Below the pieces are notes generated by a model, which made no database searches, was not told the origin of the DNA, and was given only the letters and a program-made list of their open reading frames with translations. A stretch of 64,000 nucleotides of DNA from Moraxella boevrei DSM 14165 (GTDB lineage: Bacteria; Pseudomonadota; Gammaproteobacteria; Pseudomonadales; Moraxellaceae). The DNA is taken from assembly GCF_000379845.1 (NCBI RefSeq), contig NZ_KB903782.1, positions 143 to 64,142 of the forward strand, in the 5' to 3' direction. The translations under genes were made by a program, and so were the position numbers. Positions 1 to 9,275 of the stretch are shown here, in pieces (positions within the stretch are counted from its first letter, which is position 1; each line of letters opens with the position of its first letter).

Positions 1-900
1 TCACATCTACGGTAGTCGGTGAAATTGGGTTTCCGTTCTTGTCACTACCTGTATAAGTAATTGGGGTAGGGTCGCCTTTAAAACCTGTCGCAGGCGTAAA
101 GGTAACATTGCCATTACCATCCGTCGTCCAAGTCCCTTCATTTGGCACTTCAACTTTGTCAGTTGGGTTACCAGTTTTTGGGTCAATCAGTTTAACTGTT
201 TTAGGGTCAACATTGCTATCATTGTCGGTTACTTTTTGGGTAACTGTTTCACCTGGTTTAGCAACTTTGCTGTCTGGTGTGCTAGTAGAAGTTTGTTGCG
301 GATAAATAACGGTAACCGTTGTTTGCTCAGTACCATTTGCACCTTTTGCTTCGTAATGAACAGGTGTTGGATTACCTATAAAACCTTTTTCAGGGGTAAA
401 AGTTACTTCACCAGTAGGATTGCCATCACTGTCTTTTACCGTTGACCAAGTCCCTTGACCTGGTACGACAACATCGCCATCAACAGGTTGTTTGGTAGTT
501 GGGTCAATTAGTTTAACCGTTTTTGGGTCAACGCCATTATCATTTTTAGTCACATTTACGGTAGCAGGTTGACCTGTTTCACCGATTTTGATATCTGGGG
601 TTAGATTTTGGTTATAAATCACAGCCACTGGGGTTGGTGCTAATTGATGACCACCTTTATCCGTTACGGTATAGTTAATCGGTGTTGGATTGGCATTAAA
701 ACCTGCTTCTGGTGTAAAAGTTACTTTCGCTGGATCATTTGGATCTTGTTCCCAAGTACCTTGACCTGCTACATCCACTTTGCTGGTTGGTTGATTGGTT
801 ACTGGGTCAATCAATTTAATTGTGCTTACATTAATATTGGTGTCATTGGTTGAGAGATTTATAGAGACCGAAGTACCTACTTCACCGAATCCAATGTCTG
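1..900 (-). repeat. Tandem CshA-type fibril repeats within the adhesin gene
   Basis: Three successive coding repeats of roughly 300 bp are visible, at about 600-900, 290-600 and 1-290. Each carries a conserved KLIDP block, a GTW block and a TFTP...GF...PTP block. They are diverged at DNA level, so they are protein-level rather than recent DNA repeats. More copies are expected beyond position 1. Confidence 0.75.
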
Positions 901-1423
901 AGTCAGTTTTACCAGTTTGTGGTTGTGGTGCGGGATCATTGTCTTTGTCAATAATAAATGGAATTAAACCACCTGCAATCCACCATGGAAAACCATGTGG
1001 TAAATCAATCCATAATGGCACTACGATATGTTCACCACCTAAGGCTTGACCCTCTACGTCAGTATCTTGTAATTGAGTGACATAATCTGTCACCTCACCT
1101 GTGTCAGGAATGTAATAATAATAGTACCCATCCTCAGCGATACCGATTAACGCGTGGTCTTCACTTTCAAAAAAATCTTCAATAATCAGGTCGTCATTTT
1201 GCCCTTCACGCTCAAATGAAACGTGTAAATTTTTACCATGACGTTTGGTAATAATATGGTTAGGTGCTTTGCCAATTGAGTGGTCAAAAAATTCATAATT
1301 CACATGACGGTCGGCTTTGATAAAATCTGGCTTGCCGTCATTGGTGGTTAATTGTAATTCTTTGATAGTTTTATTCACACCGTGAACTTTGATTGTGACT
1401 TTTTTTGTCATAATTGCTTTCAT
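1..1423 (-). CDS. BapA/CshA-type giant repeat adhesin, N-terminal part (partial)
   Basis: The reading frame is open from the ATG at 1423 to the left window edge (474 codons) and continues outside. Residues 1-100 (MKAIMTKKVTIKVHGV..., with HGKNLHVSFERE and DDLIIEDFF) resemble the BapA/Bap/LapF prefix domain of type I-secreted biofilm adhesins. A hydrophobic stretch around LPHGFPWWIAGGLIPFI follows, then at least three tandem Ig-like repeats of about 100 residues, each with VKLIDP and the CshA-type signature VTFTPxxGFxxxPTPxxY. Such proteins are very long surface fibrils for attachment and biofilm formation; the type I secretion signal would lie off the left edge. The start at 1423 is chosen over the in-frame ATG at 1411 because an AGAG sequence precedes it. 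It lies 47 bp downstream of an OmpA-family gene on the same strand, a common pairing in related adhesin loci. Family assignment is from motif recognition. Confidence 0.8.
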   Translation of the reverse strand, partial: MKAIMTKKVTIKVHGVNKTIKELQLTTNDGKPDFIKADRHVNYEFFDHSIGKAPNHIITKRHGKNLHVSFEREGQNDDLIIEDFFESEDHALIGIAEDGYYYYYIPDTGEVTDYVTQLQDTDVEGQALGGEHIVVPLWIDLPHGFPWWIAGGLIPFIIDKDNDPAPQPQTGKTDSDIGFGEVGTSVSINLSTNDTNINVSTIKLIDPVTNQPTSKVDVAGQGTWEQDPNDPAKVTFTPEAGFNANPTPINYTVTDKGGHQLAPTPVAVIYNQNLTPDIKIGETGQPATVNVTKNDNGVDPKTVKLIDPTTKQPVDGDVVVPGQGTWSTVKDSDGNPTGEVTFTPEKGFIGNPTPVHYEAKGANGTEQTTVTVIYPQQTSTSTPDSKVAKPGETVTQKVTDNDSNVDPKTVKLIDPKTGNPTDKVEVPNEGTWTTDGNGNVTFTPATGFKGDPTPITYTGSDKNGNPISPTTVDV

Positions 1424-1470
1424 AATTTGTCTCTTTTTCTAAAGTTTAAAGTCAATATATCAAAATATTA

Positions 1471-2415
1471 TTAGTAATTGTCAAATACTGCCACAACACG
1501 GCGGTTTTGTTGACGACCTTCTGCTGTATCATTGGTCGCAATTGGACGACTTTCACCATAACCAACCGCATTTAGACGGTCTGGAGCAATACCGAATTGT
1601 TCAATCAAAATTTTACGTACTGCATTCACACGACGTTGTGACAAGGCTTGGTTATACTCATCGGTTTGACGGCTGTCAGTATGACCTTCAATATTAGCAG
1701 TTGCCGTTGGATGAGCTTTCATAAAGTCTGCCACTTCTGCGATACGGTTCATATATTTTGGTTTAACATCGTGTTTGTCTGTATCAAATAACACTTGCAA
1801 ATCAATGCTATATTTTTGTTGTGCTACAGGTGGTGGCGGTGTGACTGGTGCGACTGGCATTGGACGGGTAACAGGTTCAACAGGGCAGTTCGGTACAACA
1901 CGGCTGATTTGATGGGCTTGATGTGGCATATTTTCCATGGCTTTTAAAGCACTTTCTTTGGTAATATGCTTGATAGTAGTTTCACCTGCTTCATTGACAT
2001 CAACAAAAAAGAAATAGTTATCTTGTGATGTTAAGTTAAAGGTCAAGGCATTTTTTAATAAATCATTATTTTTGTGCCCTGTGATTTCACCACTAATTTC
2101 ATTCACACCTGAGCATGAATAGACTTGGCTATAATTACCCGGTTGTAAGCTCGTTTGAAAACGGTCATTAATCGCAATATTGGCACTTTGTTGAAAGCCG
2201 TCATTGTCTTGTGGGCGGATAAAAAATACGCTCGTCGCTCCTGTTGGGATATTTTGGTTGACTAAATCCTTAGCGTCAATGGCTTTTTCTTTTGTCCATT
2301 TGACACCATTTACGGCTTTAACGTTTTCAGTATTGATGATGCGAGCTGCTTGAGCTTGCATACCAAAGGTACTCGCTACTAGTGAAAGTGCGATAATTAA
2401 ATGAGTGTATCTCAT
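1471..2415 (-). CDS. OmpA-family outer membrane/peptidoglycan-binding protein
   Basis: A 314-residue protein with a Sec signal peptide (MRYTHLIIALSLVAS...AQA, cleavage near residue 23). A central region of unknown fold is followed by a Pro/Val-rich linker (PVTPPPPVAQQ) and a C-terminal OmpA domain of about 110 residues. This domain has the diaminopimelate-contacting Asp and Arg within GHTDSRQTDEYNQALSQRR, followed by VGYGESRP and NRRV. It likely anchors to peptidoglycan in the periplasm. The ATG at 2415 is preferred over the upstream TTG because GGAG lies 7 bp before it and the signal peptide begins there. It is co-directional with and immediately upstream of the giant adhesin gene (47 bp gap), suggesting an operon in which it supports adhesin secretion or anchoring; that role is inference. 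Confidence 0.85.
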   Translation of the reverse strand: MRYTHLIIALSLVASTFGMQAQAARIINTENVKAVNGVKWTKEKAIDAKDLVNQNIPTGATSVFFIRPQDNDGFQQSANIAINDRFQTSLQPGNYSQVYSCSGVNEISGEITGHKNNDLLKNALTFNLTSQDNYFFFVDVNEAGETTIKHITKESALKAMENMPHQAHQISRVVPNCPVEPVTRPMPVAPVTPPPPVAQQKYSIDLQVLFDTDKHDVKPKYMNRIAEVADFMKAHPTATANIEGHTDSRQTDEYNQALSQRRVNAVRKILIEQFGIAPDRLNAVGYGESRPIATNDTAEGRQQNRRVVAVFDNY

Positions 2416-2693
2416 AATTACTCCAAGGTTAAGTTTTAAAGGCTTTTGAATATGCAAAAATAATGCCAACTCTATAAAAAACCTAAGGATACTATTCGTA
2501 AAATCTTCAAATGTGATGTTGAATTAATATAGGTTTTAAGTATTATTAGTTATAAATCTTCAGTTACATCAGCAACCGCTGATTTTTACACCAACTTAGC
2601 TTATGTATGTTTGACTTTATTATACTTTAATCAGGCTTTATTTTCAATTAAGCATAAACATCTACTTATTTTTTACTACAAAAACTATTATAT

Positions 2694-3080
2694 TTAGGCA
2701 AAACGTGTAACCTTCACCCCCACACTATCGGCTTCTTTAATGGCGGTGGGTTTATGGATAGTGACGCTTACTTTTTGGGTGGCAAATTCGCTCAAAATCA
2801 TTTGTGCCACAAGCTCTGCCAAGCGTTCTAGCAACGCCACTTTATTTGCCAAACTCACTTCGGCAATGCGTTCGCACACCGTTTTATAGTTTAACGCATC
2901 ATTGATATTATCGGTTTGCGATGCCTGCTGTTGACTGCCATACATCTCAATGTCATAAATCAGCGGTTGAGCGATTTTTTGTTCCCATTCATACACGCCA
3001 ATCACCGCATCTACTTTTAGACCTTTGATAAAAACCACATCATTTTCAAAATTATTGTTGGTTATTAGATTATTTATCAT
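2694..3080 (-). CDS. folB: Dihydroneopterin aldolase
   Basis: A 128-residue cytoplasmic folate-biosynthesis enzyme that cleaves 7,8-dihydroneopterin to 6-hydroxymethyl-dihydropterin and glycolaldehyde. Family hallmarks are FIKGLKVDAVIGVYEWE (substrate Glu in the E-x-E region), the central LNYKTVCERI and LLERLAELVA helices, and the catalytic Lys in VTIHKPTAI. The N-terminus has about 14 extra residues before FIKGL compared with typical members. An AAGG box precedes the chosen ATG and no better internal start exists. It lies 34 bp downstream of tamA on the same strand, so co-transcription is plausible. Confidence 0.92.
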   Translation of the reverse strand: MINNLITNNNFENDVVFIKGLKVDAVIGVYEWEQKIAQPLIYDIEMYGSQQQASQTDNINDALNYKTVCERIAEVSLANKVALLERLAELVAQMILSEFATQKVSVTIHKPTAIKEADSVGVKVTRFA

Positions 3081-3114
3081 TATTTTATTACCTTATGCAA
3101 TTTTGTAGAAGTTA

Positions 3115-6018
3115 TCAGAGCGGTGAACCAATAAAAAAGTGAATACGAATAGGATTGTCTTTATCTGTGACACCTGTCGCTACGTCAAGTCGCACCAAGC
3201 CAATCGGCGATGACCACCGCACGCCAGCCCCTAGACCGACTTCGGTGCTGTTATCCGCTTCGCCTGTGGTGTCAAACGCATTGCCAACATCGCCAAATAG
3301 TGCCAAACGAAAGCCGTCTTTAAATTCATAATTATATTCTAAAGAGCCAACTGCTAACGCATCACCGCCTACCAAAAAGGCTTGATTGCCATAAGTTGGT
3401 GCTAAAGTGTCTGTGTTAAAGCCACGAATACTCTGGTCACCTCCTGCGAAAAACCGTAAGCGATACGGCACATCATAAAAATTATCACTATAAATATACC
3501 CTAAATCTAATCGCCCCAAAAGTTGGTGTTTTTTCGCATCGCCGAAACTATATAGCCCCGTCGCTCCCGCTCGCAAAATCGCAAGGTTGGTATCAGTTAA
3601 CAAGCCGTCACCGCCGACTTCAATGGAATAACGTTGGCTATAACCTTGGGTTGGATTAACCAAATTATCAGCGGTAGTTTTGTGCATGGCATAGCCGAGT
3701 AGCAAGGCTTCTTGAGTAAAATCGGAGGCATAATTGTTAAATGGATAGGGCAAATCTTCGGTATCATAATTACCGCCATTTAACACTAATTTATCCCCCC
3801 GATAGCGTAACGACATCGTACGATTCCAGCCTGTATCGCTATGAATATTGCGTGCAACATTCGCATATAGTGTATCGACTTTAAAGGTATTCGCAAGGTC
3901 GTCCGAGTTTTTATGTTGATAACCGAGTGAACCTGTCAATTTATCATGGAGCGGATGTTTATAGGGCAGACTACCTGTCACTTCAATCGCTTGCTCTACT
4001 TTGGAGACAGCAGTGCTAATCCCTGCTTGGTAGCCATGCCGATTAACGAGATTGTTATTAATTTTACCTACGGCGCGCACACCGACATCGGTTTCATAAC
4101 CCAGACCAAATTGGGCTTCATGTGGTTTGGTCGCATCTAGCACGATATAGGTCGGCACGGCTTTTTGTTCTGCGACTTGGGTTGGTGATAGTTTTGGCAC
4201 AGGGTCGCCTGCCATCGCTTGCTGAAGTTTAGTTTGATTAGCATCGCCATGGTTGTTACGGTCAATTTTTTTGGCAATATCGCTCACCGCATTGGCGACA
4301 ATCACGAGTGGATTTTTACTTTTATTGACTTCGTCAGGGGCAAGCTCAATATCTTCAGGGGCTTGTAATAAAATCTTAGATTTGGCTTGTATTACATCAA
4401 GGCGTTGTTGCACAGTATCTTCAATGTTAAAAGTCAATGGGGCGTAATCATCGGGATTTTGTACATTTTTGGCTTGTGTTTGGTTTTCGGTTTGATTGTC
4501 CGTTTTTTCATTATTTTCTACATTTTCACCGTTGGTTTGGTTTTGAAAATCCACGCCTGCGTTGTCTTTGGCAGGTAAAATCACATCCACATTTAAGCCG
4601 TTAAAATAGCGACTCACTGACAAATTATTAGTAAGCTCAGTAACAAATGGCTGATAATAAGGGTCACCTTTTTGATAAGGGATAAGCTGTTGTAATAATT
4701 CAGGTTTTAGTGGTAATTTATCTGGTTCATCGGTAAGATTGCCCTGTTTATCAATGCTATATATTTTGATATCACCAAATTGATAACGATTTTTGGTGTC
4801 ATACACCAAATCCACATCCGCCACGTTATCAGGCAAAATCACATCCACCGAATGATTGAGCCAACGCCCATCAAAAAAACCATTGGTTTGCGAAATACCT
4901 TCTATCATAGCTTTGGTGCTTTCATACACCCCATGGTTAAACACATCACCCGTCGTCGGCAAGCCGTCTTGCTCAATGCTAGTATAAACAGGTAACGCTT
5001 TTTCACCTTCTGCCCCTTCACCCCAAATATCCAGCAACTGATGTTGTACGATAACAGGCTCACCGATTTCCAAACTCACTTCAATATTATCACCACCAAC
5101 GTGCTTAAAACTAGTCTTCACGTCATAATAGCCCACCGCTTCGCTAGCTTCCACCGCGATTTGACGCAAGCGGTTAATACTGGCATTAAAGTCTTCCACC
5201 GACGCCACCGTCACTTGTTCTAGCATGGCCTTGATATTTTTGGCGGGTTGCTGTTCTTCATCGGCATTGACAATCTTAACATCAATATAATTCACGCCTT
5301 CAACGGTATTTAACACCCTGTTTTTAAGTTTACTTAACAAATTTGGCTTATCAGCGACCACTTTGCTATCGGTTTTTGCCACTGCCAATGCTGCCGTTTT
5401 TTGTTGATATTCAGGCAGATAATCATCAGGATTAATGATATCATTGGCATCGACGTCATCGGTTTGATTGGTGAGATTTTTGGCTTGAGCATCAGCGTCA
5501 GGTTGGATTGCGTTGTCGCTTAGTTGTTCGGATCGGTTTAAACTTTTGGTAGAATTAACGATTTCTTGGGGCATTGGTGCTGTATTTTTAGTCGCCAAAC
5601 TTGGCAAATCCCCTGCTTGAATATCGCTATTATTTAACAAATGTTTATTTTCAAAAGTAGAAATCGGTTGGTCAAAATTATCAAAATCAGTTAACGTTTG
5701 ATTTTCGATACGTTGATTAATTTTATTGGTAAAATTTTGTTTTGTATTATTATCGATCTTTGTCACATCGTTAGATAGACTGTCATTACTATTTGGGCTG
5801 TTTGGCAAATTTTGGATTGGATTATCAACTTGATACACATAATTTTCACTATCAAAAATTTGTTGATTGCGTTGCAAATTTTCATTTAGCTCAATGGTGG
5901 CTTTTGGCGTGTTTGGTTTTTCATCAGCAAAAACGCTTTGTGAGACAAGACTACTCACACTTAAAATCGCAAGACTTAATGAAGTACGGTAGAAAGGATT
6001 ATGACAGATTTTTTTCAT
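3115..6018 (-). CDS. tamA: TamA-like outer membrane assembly factor (Omp85 family) with long disordered region
   Basis: A 967-residue protein, much longer than typical TamA (about 580). A signal peptide (FYRTSLSLAILSVSSLVSQSVFA) is followed by some 200 residues rich in Asn, Gln, Asp and Ser. POTRA-like segments follow (VNYIDVKIVNADEEQ..., EASEAVGYYDVKTSF, GYEVE-like spacing). A second Asn/Glu/Gln-rich insert sits near residues 490-530. The C-terminal surface-antigen barrel carries FFAGGDQSIRGF, the Omp85 IRGF loop motif, and ends in HFFIGSPL with C-terminal Leu. It would act in the outer membrane inserting autotransporter-like proteins. ATG at 6018 is chosen; the upstream TTG at 6033 adds five residues without a ribosome site. 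The next gene is folB, not tamB, the usual partner. A BamA-like paralogue is a less likely alternative. Confidence 0.85.
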   Translation of the reverse strand: MKKICHNPFYRTSLSLAILSVSSLVSQSVFADEKPNTPKATIELNENLQRNQQIFDSENYVYQVDNPIQNLPNSPNSNDSLSNDVTKIDNNTKQNFTNKINQRIENQTLTDFDNFDQPISTFENKHLLNNSDIQAGDLPSLATKNTAPMPQEIVNSTKSLNRSEQLSDNAIQPDADAQAKNLTNQTDDVDANDIINPDDYLPEYQQKTAALAVAKTDSKVVADKPNLLSKLKNRVLNTVEGVNYIDVKIVNADEEQQPAKNIKAMLEQVTVASVEDFNASINRLRQIAVEASEAVGYYDVKTSFKHVGGDNIEVSLEIGEPVIVQHQLLDIWGEGAEGEKALPVYTSIEQDGLPTTGDVFNHGVYESTKAMIEGISQTNGFFDGRWLNHSVDVILPDNVADVDLVYDTKNRYQFGDIKIYSIDKQGNLTDEPDKLPLKPELLQQLIPYQKGDPYYQPFVTELTNNLSVSRYFNGLNVDVILPAKDNAGVDFQNQTNGENVENNEKTDNQTENQTQAKNVQNPDDYAPLTFNIEDTVQQRLDVIQAKSKILLQAPEDIELAPDEVNKSKNPLVIVANAVSDIAKKIDRNNHGDANQTKLQQAMAGDPVPKLSPTQVAEQKAVPTYIVLDATKPHEAQFGLGYETDVGVRAVGKINNNLVNRHGYQAGISTAVSKVEQAIEVTGSLPYKHPLHDKLTGSLGYQHKNSDDLANTFKVDTLYANVARNIHSDTGWNRTMSLRYRGDKLVLNGGNYDTEDLPYPFNNYASDFTQEALLLGYAMHKTTADNLVNPTQGYSQRYSIEVGGDGLLTDTNLAILRAGATGLYSFGDAKKHQLLGRLDLGYIYSDNFYDVPYRLRFFAGGDQSIRGFNTDTLAPTYGNQAFLVGGDALAVGSLEYNYEFKDGFRLALFGDVGNAFDTTGEADNSTEVGLGAGVRWSSPIGLVRLDVATGVTDKDNPIRIHFFIGSPL

Positions 6019-6183
6019 AAATTTTGACAACAATTAATGCGTAAATAAATTTTGACAACCAAGAATTTTACTAATTTTAACACACCGCTTTGATTTACCA
6101 AAATAAATTTGCCAAAAAGTTTTCGCACCTTTGGCTTTTTTTTGTTAATATAGGCAAATTATTCCACACAAAGCAGGAAAATT

Positions 6184-7488
6184 ATGAGTAGCCAATTTGT
6201 GTTATTTGGGAGCAAGCGTTTTACGCCGATGTTTTTTACCCAGTTTTTGGGGGCGTTTAATGACAATGTATTTAAGCAAGGCTTGATTTTAGTGCTGACT
6301 TTTATGGCATCTGCCAAACTTAGCATGAGCGTCAGTTTGTTAAATAATTTGGCGGCGATGCTGTTTGTGTTGCCGTTTTTTTTGTTTTCAGCGTTGGCAG
6401 GACAGTTGGCAGACAAATACGACAAAGCCAAACTTACTCGCATTGTTAAAATCAGCGAAATCGGTATCATGGCGTTGGCGACATTCGGATTTGTATTTGA
6501 AATTTATACGTTGTTATTTTTGGCGTTGTTTTTAATGGGAACGCATTCTACGTTTTTTGGGCCTGTGAAATACGCCTACCTACCTCAAGCCATGCATCAA
6601 GACGAACTGGTTGGGGCGAATGGACTATTTCAAATGGGAACCTCACTGGCGATTTTAACAGGCATGATGACCGCAGGGATACTCACTCAGCAGGAAAACG
6701 CCTTGTGGTGGTTATCAGGGTTTGTGCTGGTAGTCGCTTGCTTAGGCTATTTTAGCAGTCGTTTTGTACCAAATATGCCTGCCCCACAACCTGACTTGGT
6801 GGTAGATTGGCATATTTTTCGCACCAGTTGGCAAACGATAAAATACCTGTTTAGCTTGCCAATTATGTGGTTTACCATCATGGGCAATAGTTGGTTTTGG
6901 TTTTATGGGGCGACGCTGACCGTGCAAGTGCCTGAATTTGCCAAAACGATTTTGTACGGTGGGGAAAGTGTGATTATTTTTTTGTTAACCCTGTTTTCGG
7001 TGGGAACGGCGTTAGGCTCGGTGTTGTGCAAAACTTTCACCAAAAACCAAGTCAGCCTAAAATTATTACCCTTTGGCATAGCAGGTTTAACGATTTTTGC
7101 CATTGATTTGTTTTTGGCGTTGTCTAATTTAAACTTATCAATGGGTGAAAAAACCAATTTTTTTAGCATCAGTCAACTGTTGGCAATTGATGGTATGTGG
7201 CGGATATTTTTGGATTTATTTTTGTTAGGCTTTAGTGGTGGGATTTATATTGTGCCGTTATACGCCTTTATGCAAGCCTACGCCCCAAAAAGCCACAGAG
7301 CTCGGGTGATTGGGGCGAATAATATTTTTAATGCGTTGTTTATGGTCAGTTCAGCGGTGTTTGCGATTGTGTGTTTAAACGTGTTAAAAATCAGCTTACC
7401 GATGTTGTTTGCAGTGGTGGGTGGGTTAAATTTGGTGGTTGGTGCGTGGGTGTTTGTTAATTTAAAAAAACAACAGAATTTATTATAA
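6184..7488 (+). CDS. lplT: LplT-like major facilitator (lysophospholipid transporter type)
   Basis: A 434-residue polytopic inner membrane protein with about 12 hydrophobic segments. The N-terminal FLGAFNDNVFKQ block is characteristic of LplT and of the MFS half of fused LplT-Aas proteins, and GTHSTFFGPVKYAYLPQ after TM4 is typical of the same group. The likely role is flipping lysophospholipids inward for re-acylation, but no acyltransferase (aas) is fused or adjacent, so the substrate is inferred. AGGA precedes the ATG by 8 bp. It is divergent from tamA with about 165 bp between the start codons. Confidence 0.75.
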   Translation: MSSQFVLFGSKRFTPMFFTQFLGAFNDNVFKQGLILVLTFMASAKLSMSVSLLNNLAAMLFVLPFFLFSALAGQLADKYDKAKLTRIVKISEIGIMALATFGFVFEIYTLLFLALFLMGTHSTFFGPVKYAYLPQAMHQDELVGANGLFQMGTSLAILTGMMTAGILTQQENALWWLSGFVLVVACLGYFSSRFVPNMPAPQPDLVVDWHIFRTSWQTIKYLFSLPIMWFTIMGNSWFWFYGATLTVQVPEFAKTILYGGESVIIFLLTLFSVGTALGSVLCKTFTKNQVSLKLLPFGIAGLTIFAIDLFLALSNLNLSMGEKTNFFSISQLLAIDGMWRIFLDLFLLGFSGGIYIVPLYAFMQAYAPKSHRARVIGANNIFNALFMVSSAVFAIVCLNVLKISLPMLFAVVGGLNLVVGAWVFVNLKKQQNLL

Positions 7489-7504
7489 TTCATTATTAAG
7501 TATA

Positions 7505-7710
7505 AGAACCTGTATTCATAACATTTTTGCAATGAAAAATGCGGTAAATCGCCCGCTTTTCAAGGAAAAAACGCAGGTTGATAGTCATTCTATCAAACAA
7601 GTTTTTGACGCAGAAAAGCAAAATTTAGCCAGTTTTCATGCAAAAGCAGACTTTTATCCAATAATCCTACCACAAATTCTAATTTGCGTAAGGTTGTGAA
7701 TACAGGTTCT
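7505..7710. mobile_element. MITE-like element with 18-bp terminal inverted repeats
   Basis: The left end (7505-7522) and right end (7693-7710) are inverted repeats matching at 17 of 18 positions (consensus AGAACCTGTATTCAYAAC), with weaker complementarity continuing inward for about 10 bp. The 206-bp element has no convincing transposase; the minus-strand frame across it shows no recognisable domain. No clear target duplication was found. It lies downstream of the LplT-like gene. It could be a non-autonomous element or an internally deleted insertion sequence. Confidence 0.5.
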
Positions 7711-7730
7711 AAAATACTTCTCAACGTTTT

Positions 7731-7811
7731 CCGTTCGCCCTGAACTTGTCGAAAGGTAAAAAATACCGTTTTGCAAAAACCGTTATGGTTTGACAGGCTC
7801 ACCACAAACGG
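7731..7811. repeat. REP-like inverted pair
   Basis: Two related short elements in opposite orientation: 7731-7756 (CCGTTCGCCCTGAACTTGTC...) and 7780-7811, whose reverse complement (CCGTTTGTGGTGAGCCTGTC...) aligns to the first. A second, more degenerate copy lies at 47456-47520. The arrangement (head-to-head, 23-bp spacer, between genes) is like REP doublets. It directly follows the MITE-like element and sits at the 3' side of the YnfM-like gene. Confidence 0.6.
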
Positions 7812-7852
7812 TTTTGAATAAAATATATCTCAAATTAACGCTATTAAATGAA

Positions 7853-9064
7853 TTATTGCAATTTGCCTTTTTGCATTTTTACCATGCCAAACATCGCCAT
7901 CAGTAATGCCAAACATTGCACCGCCAACAACAACCAAACCGTGCTTGTCCATTTGCCATAAGCATATGCCAAACCGCACAACCACGCCCCTGCCGTACCG
8001 CCCAAATAATAACACAAATAATACAGCCCTGACGCTAGCGAACGCCCTTCTTTGACATTTACCGCAATATAAGTAATGGTCGCCGATTGGGTAATAAATA
8101 CGCCACTTGACATCACCGTCAAACCCAAAATCACCGCCCACAACGGCTGTGCCAAGGTAATCAACACACCCACCATAGACACCACCACCGCCACTCTCAC
8201 CATACGAGCCGAACCAAAATGGGCAATCAAATTACTGGCAATCGGCGTAATCACCACACCCAACAAATATACCGAAAAAATGTTTGCCAAATCACCACTG
8301 TCTAACAAATATGGCCTATCTGCCAAATGCAAATTGATAAAAGTAAAACAACCCACGAGCGAAAACAACACACAAAACCCTAGCAAACATGCCGTTACCA
8401 CATAGCGATTAGTCGCATGGCGTTGTAAAATTTGTAATGATGAACGAAAGTTTGGATTTGGTAAAAAATGCCGAGATGTTGGCAGTTGCCACGCCACCCA
8501 TATCGCCCCAATGAAAGTCAGCATCGCCATACACCAAAAGCCCTGTTGCCAGCCAATTATCTGCTCCAAATGCCCAAGCAAAAACCGCCCCAAAAACCCA
8601 CCCAACACCGTGCCAGCCACATAAAATGCCATGAGTTTTGCCACCGCTTTACCTACAAACTCTTCGGCAACGTAAGCAATGGTTACCACCGTAATCGCAG
8701 GCACTGCCAAGCCTTGCAAAAACCGCCACACAATCACTGACTGCAAATTATCCGCAAAGCCAATCAAGGCTGTCGGCACTGCCAACGCCAACATCGCCAC
8801 CACGATAAACGGCTTGCGTCCATACGCATCGGACAACATCCCCATAAATGGCGACATCAACGCAATCGCCAACACCGTCGCCCCAACCGTCAAACCAACT
8901 TGGGTTTCATTTGCCAAAAAAGTTTGCATCAATACAGGCAAAATCGCCTGAATGGCATACACTTGCAAAAACGCAAACATTCCCACAATAAAAATACTCA
9001 CCTTTAACAATAGGCTAATCGGTGGCATGCTATTGGTGGAAGAGTTGGCAGAGTTGTCAGACAT
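7853..9064 (-). CDS. MFS transporter, YnfM-like
   Basis: A 403-residue inner membrane protein with 12 predicted hydrophobic segments, the A-like loop motif GMLSDAYGRKP between TM2 and TM3, and FLQGLAVPAITVVTIAYVAEEF after TM4, as in YnfM-type drug/metabolite exporters. The substrate cannot be read from sequence. The ATG at 9064 (MSDNSANSS) is preferred over the upstream ATG at 9079 because AGGA sits 8 bp before it and the upstream one has no ribosome site. It is divergent from the MaoC-like gene. Confidence 0.75.
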   Translation of the reverse strand: MSDNSANSSTNSMPPISLLLKVSIFIVGMFAFLQVYAIQAILPVLMQTFLANETQVGLTVGATVLAIALMSPFMGMLSDAYGRKPFIVVAMLALAVPTALIGFADNLQSVIVWRFLQGLAVPAITVVTIAYVAEEFVGKAVAKLMAFYVAGTVLGGFLGRFLLGHLEQIIGWQQGFWCMAMLTFIGAIWVAWQLPTSRHFLPNPNFRSSLQILQRHATNRYVVTACLLGFCVLFSLVGCFTFINLHLADRPYLLDSGDLANIFSVYLLGVVITPIASNLIAHFGSARMVRVAVVVSMVGVLITLAQPLWAVILGLTVMSSGVFITQSATITYIAVNVKEGRSLASGLYYLCYYLGGTAGAWLCGLAYAYGKWTSTVWLLLAVQCLALLMAMFGMVKMQKGKLQ

Positions 9065-9275
9065 AATCGTTCCTAACATTAGATTTTAGATTTTTGGCAA
9101 AAAATGGCGAGATAAACGGTTATCTTAGCACTTTCTTTGATTGGTTTAATAAATTTTTATCATTGAAAAAATTAGCTTTTGACAAAAAATTAACATATTT
9201 TTGCTAACAATTTTGCCAAGATAGATTATAATAAGGTCATTTTTAATTCGCATCACGATTCATTAGGGAACGACA

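Noticed and set aside
7593-7805. 70-codon minus-strand frame over the MITE-like and REP region
   Set aside because: It spans two unrelated repeats, has no recognisable domain and no ribosome site; treated as non-coding.
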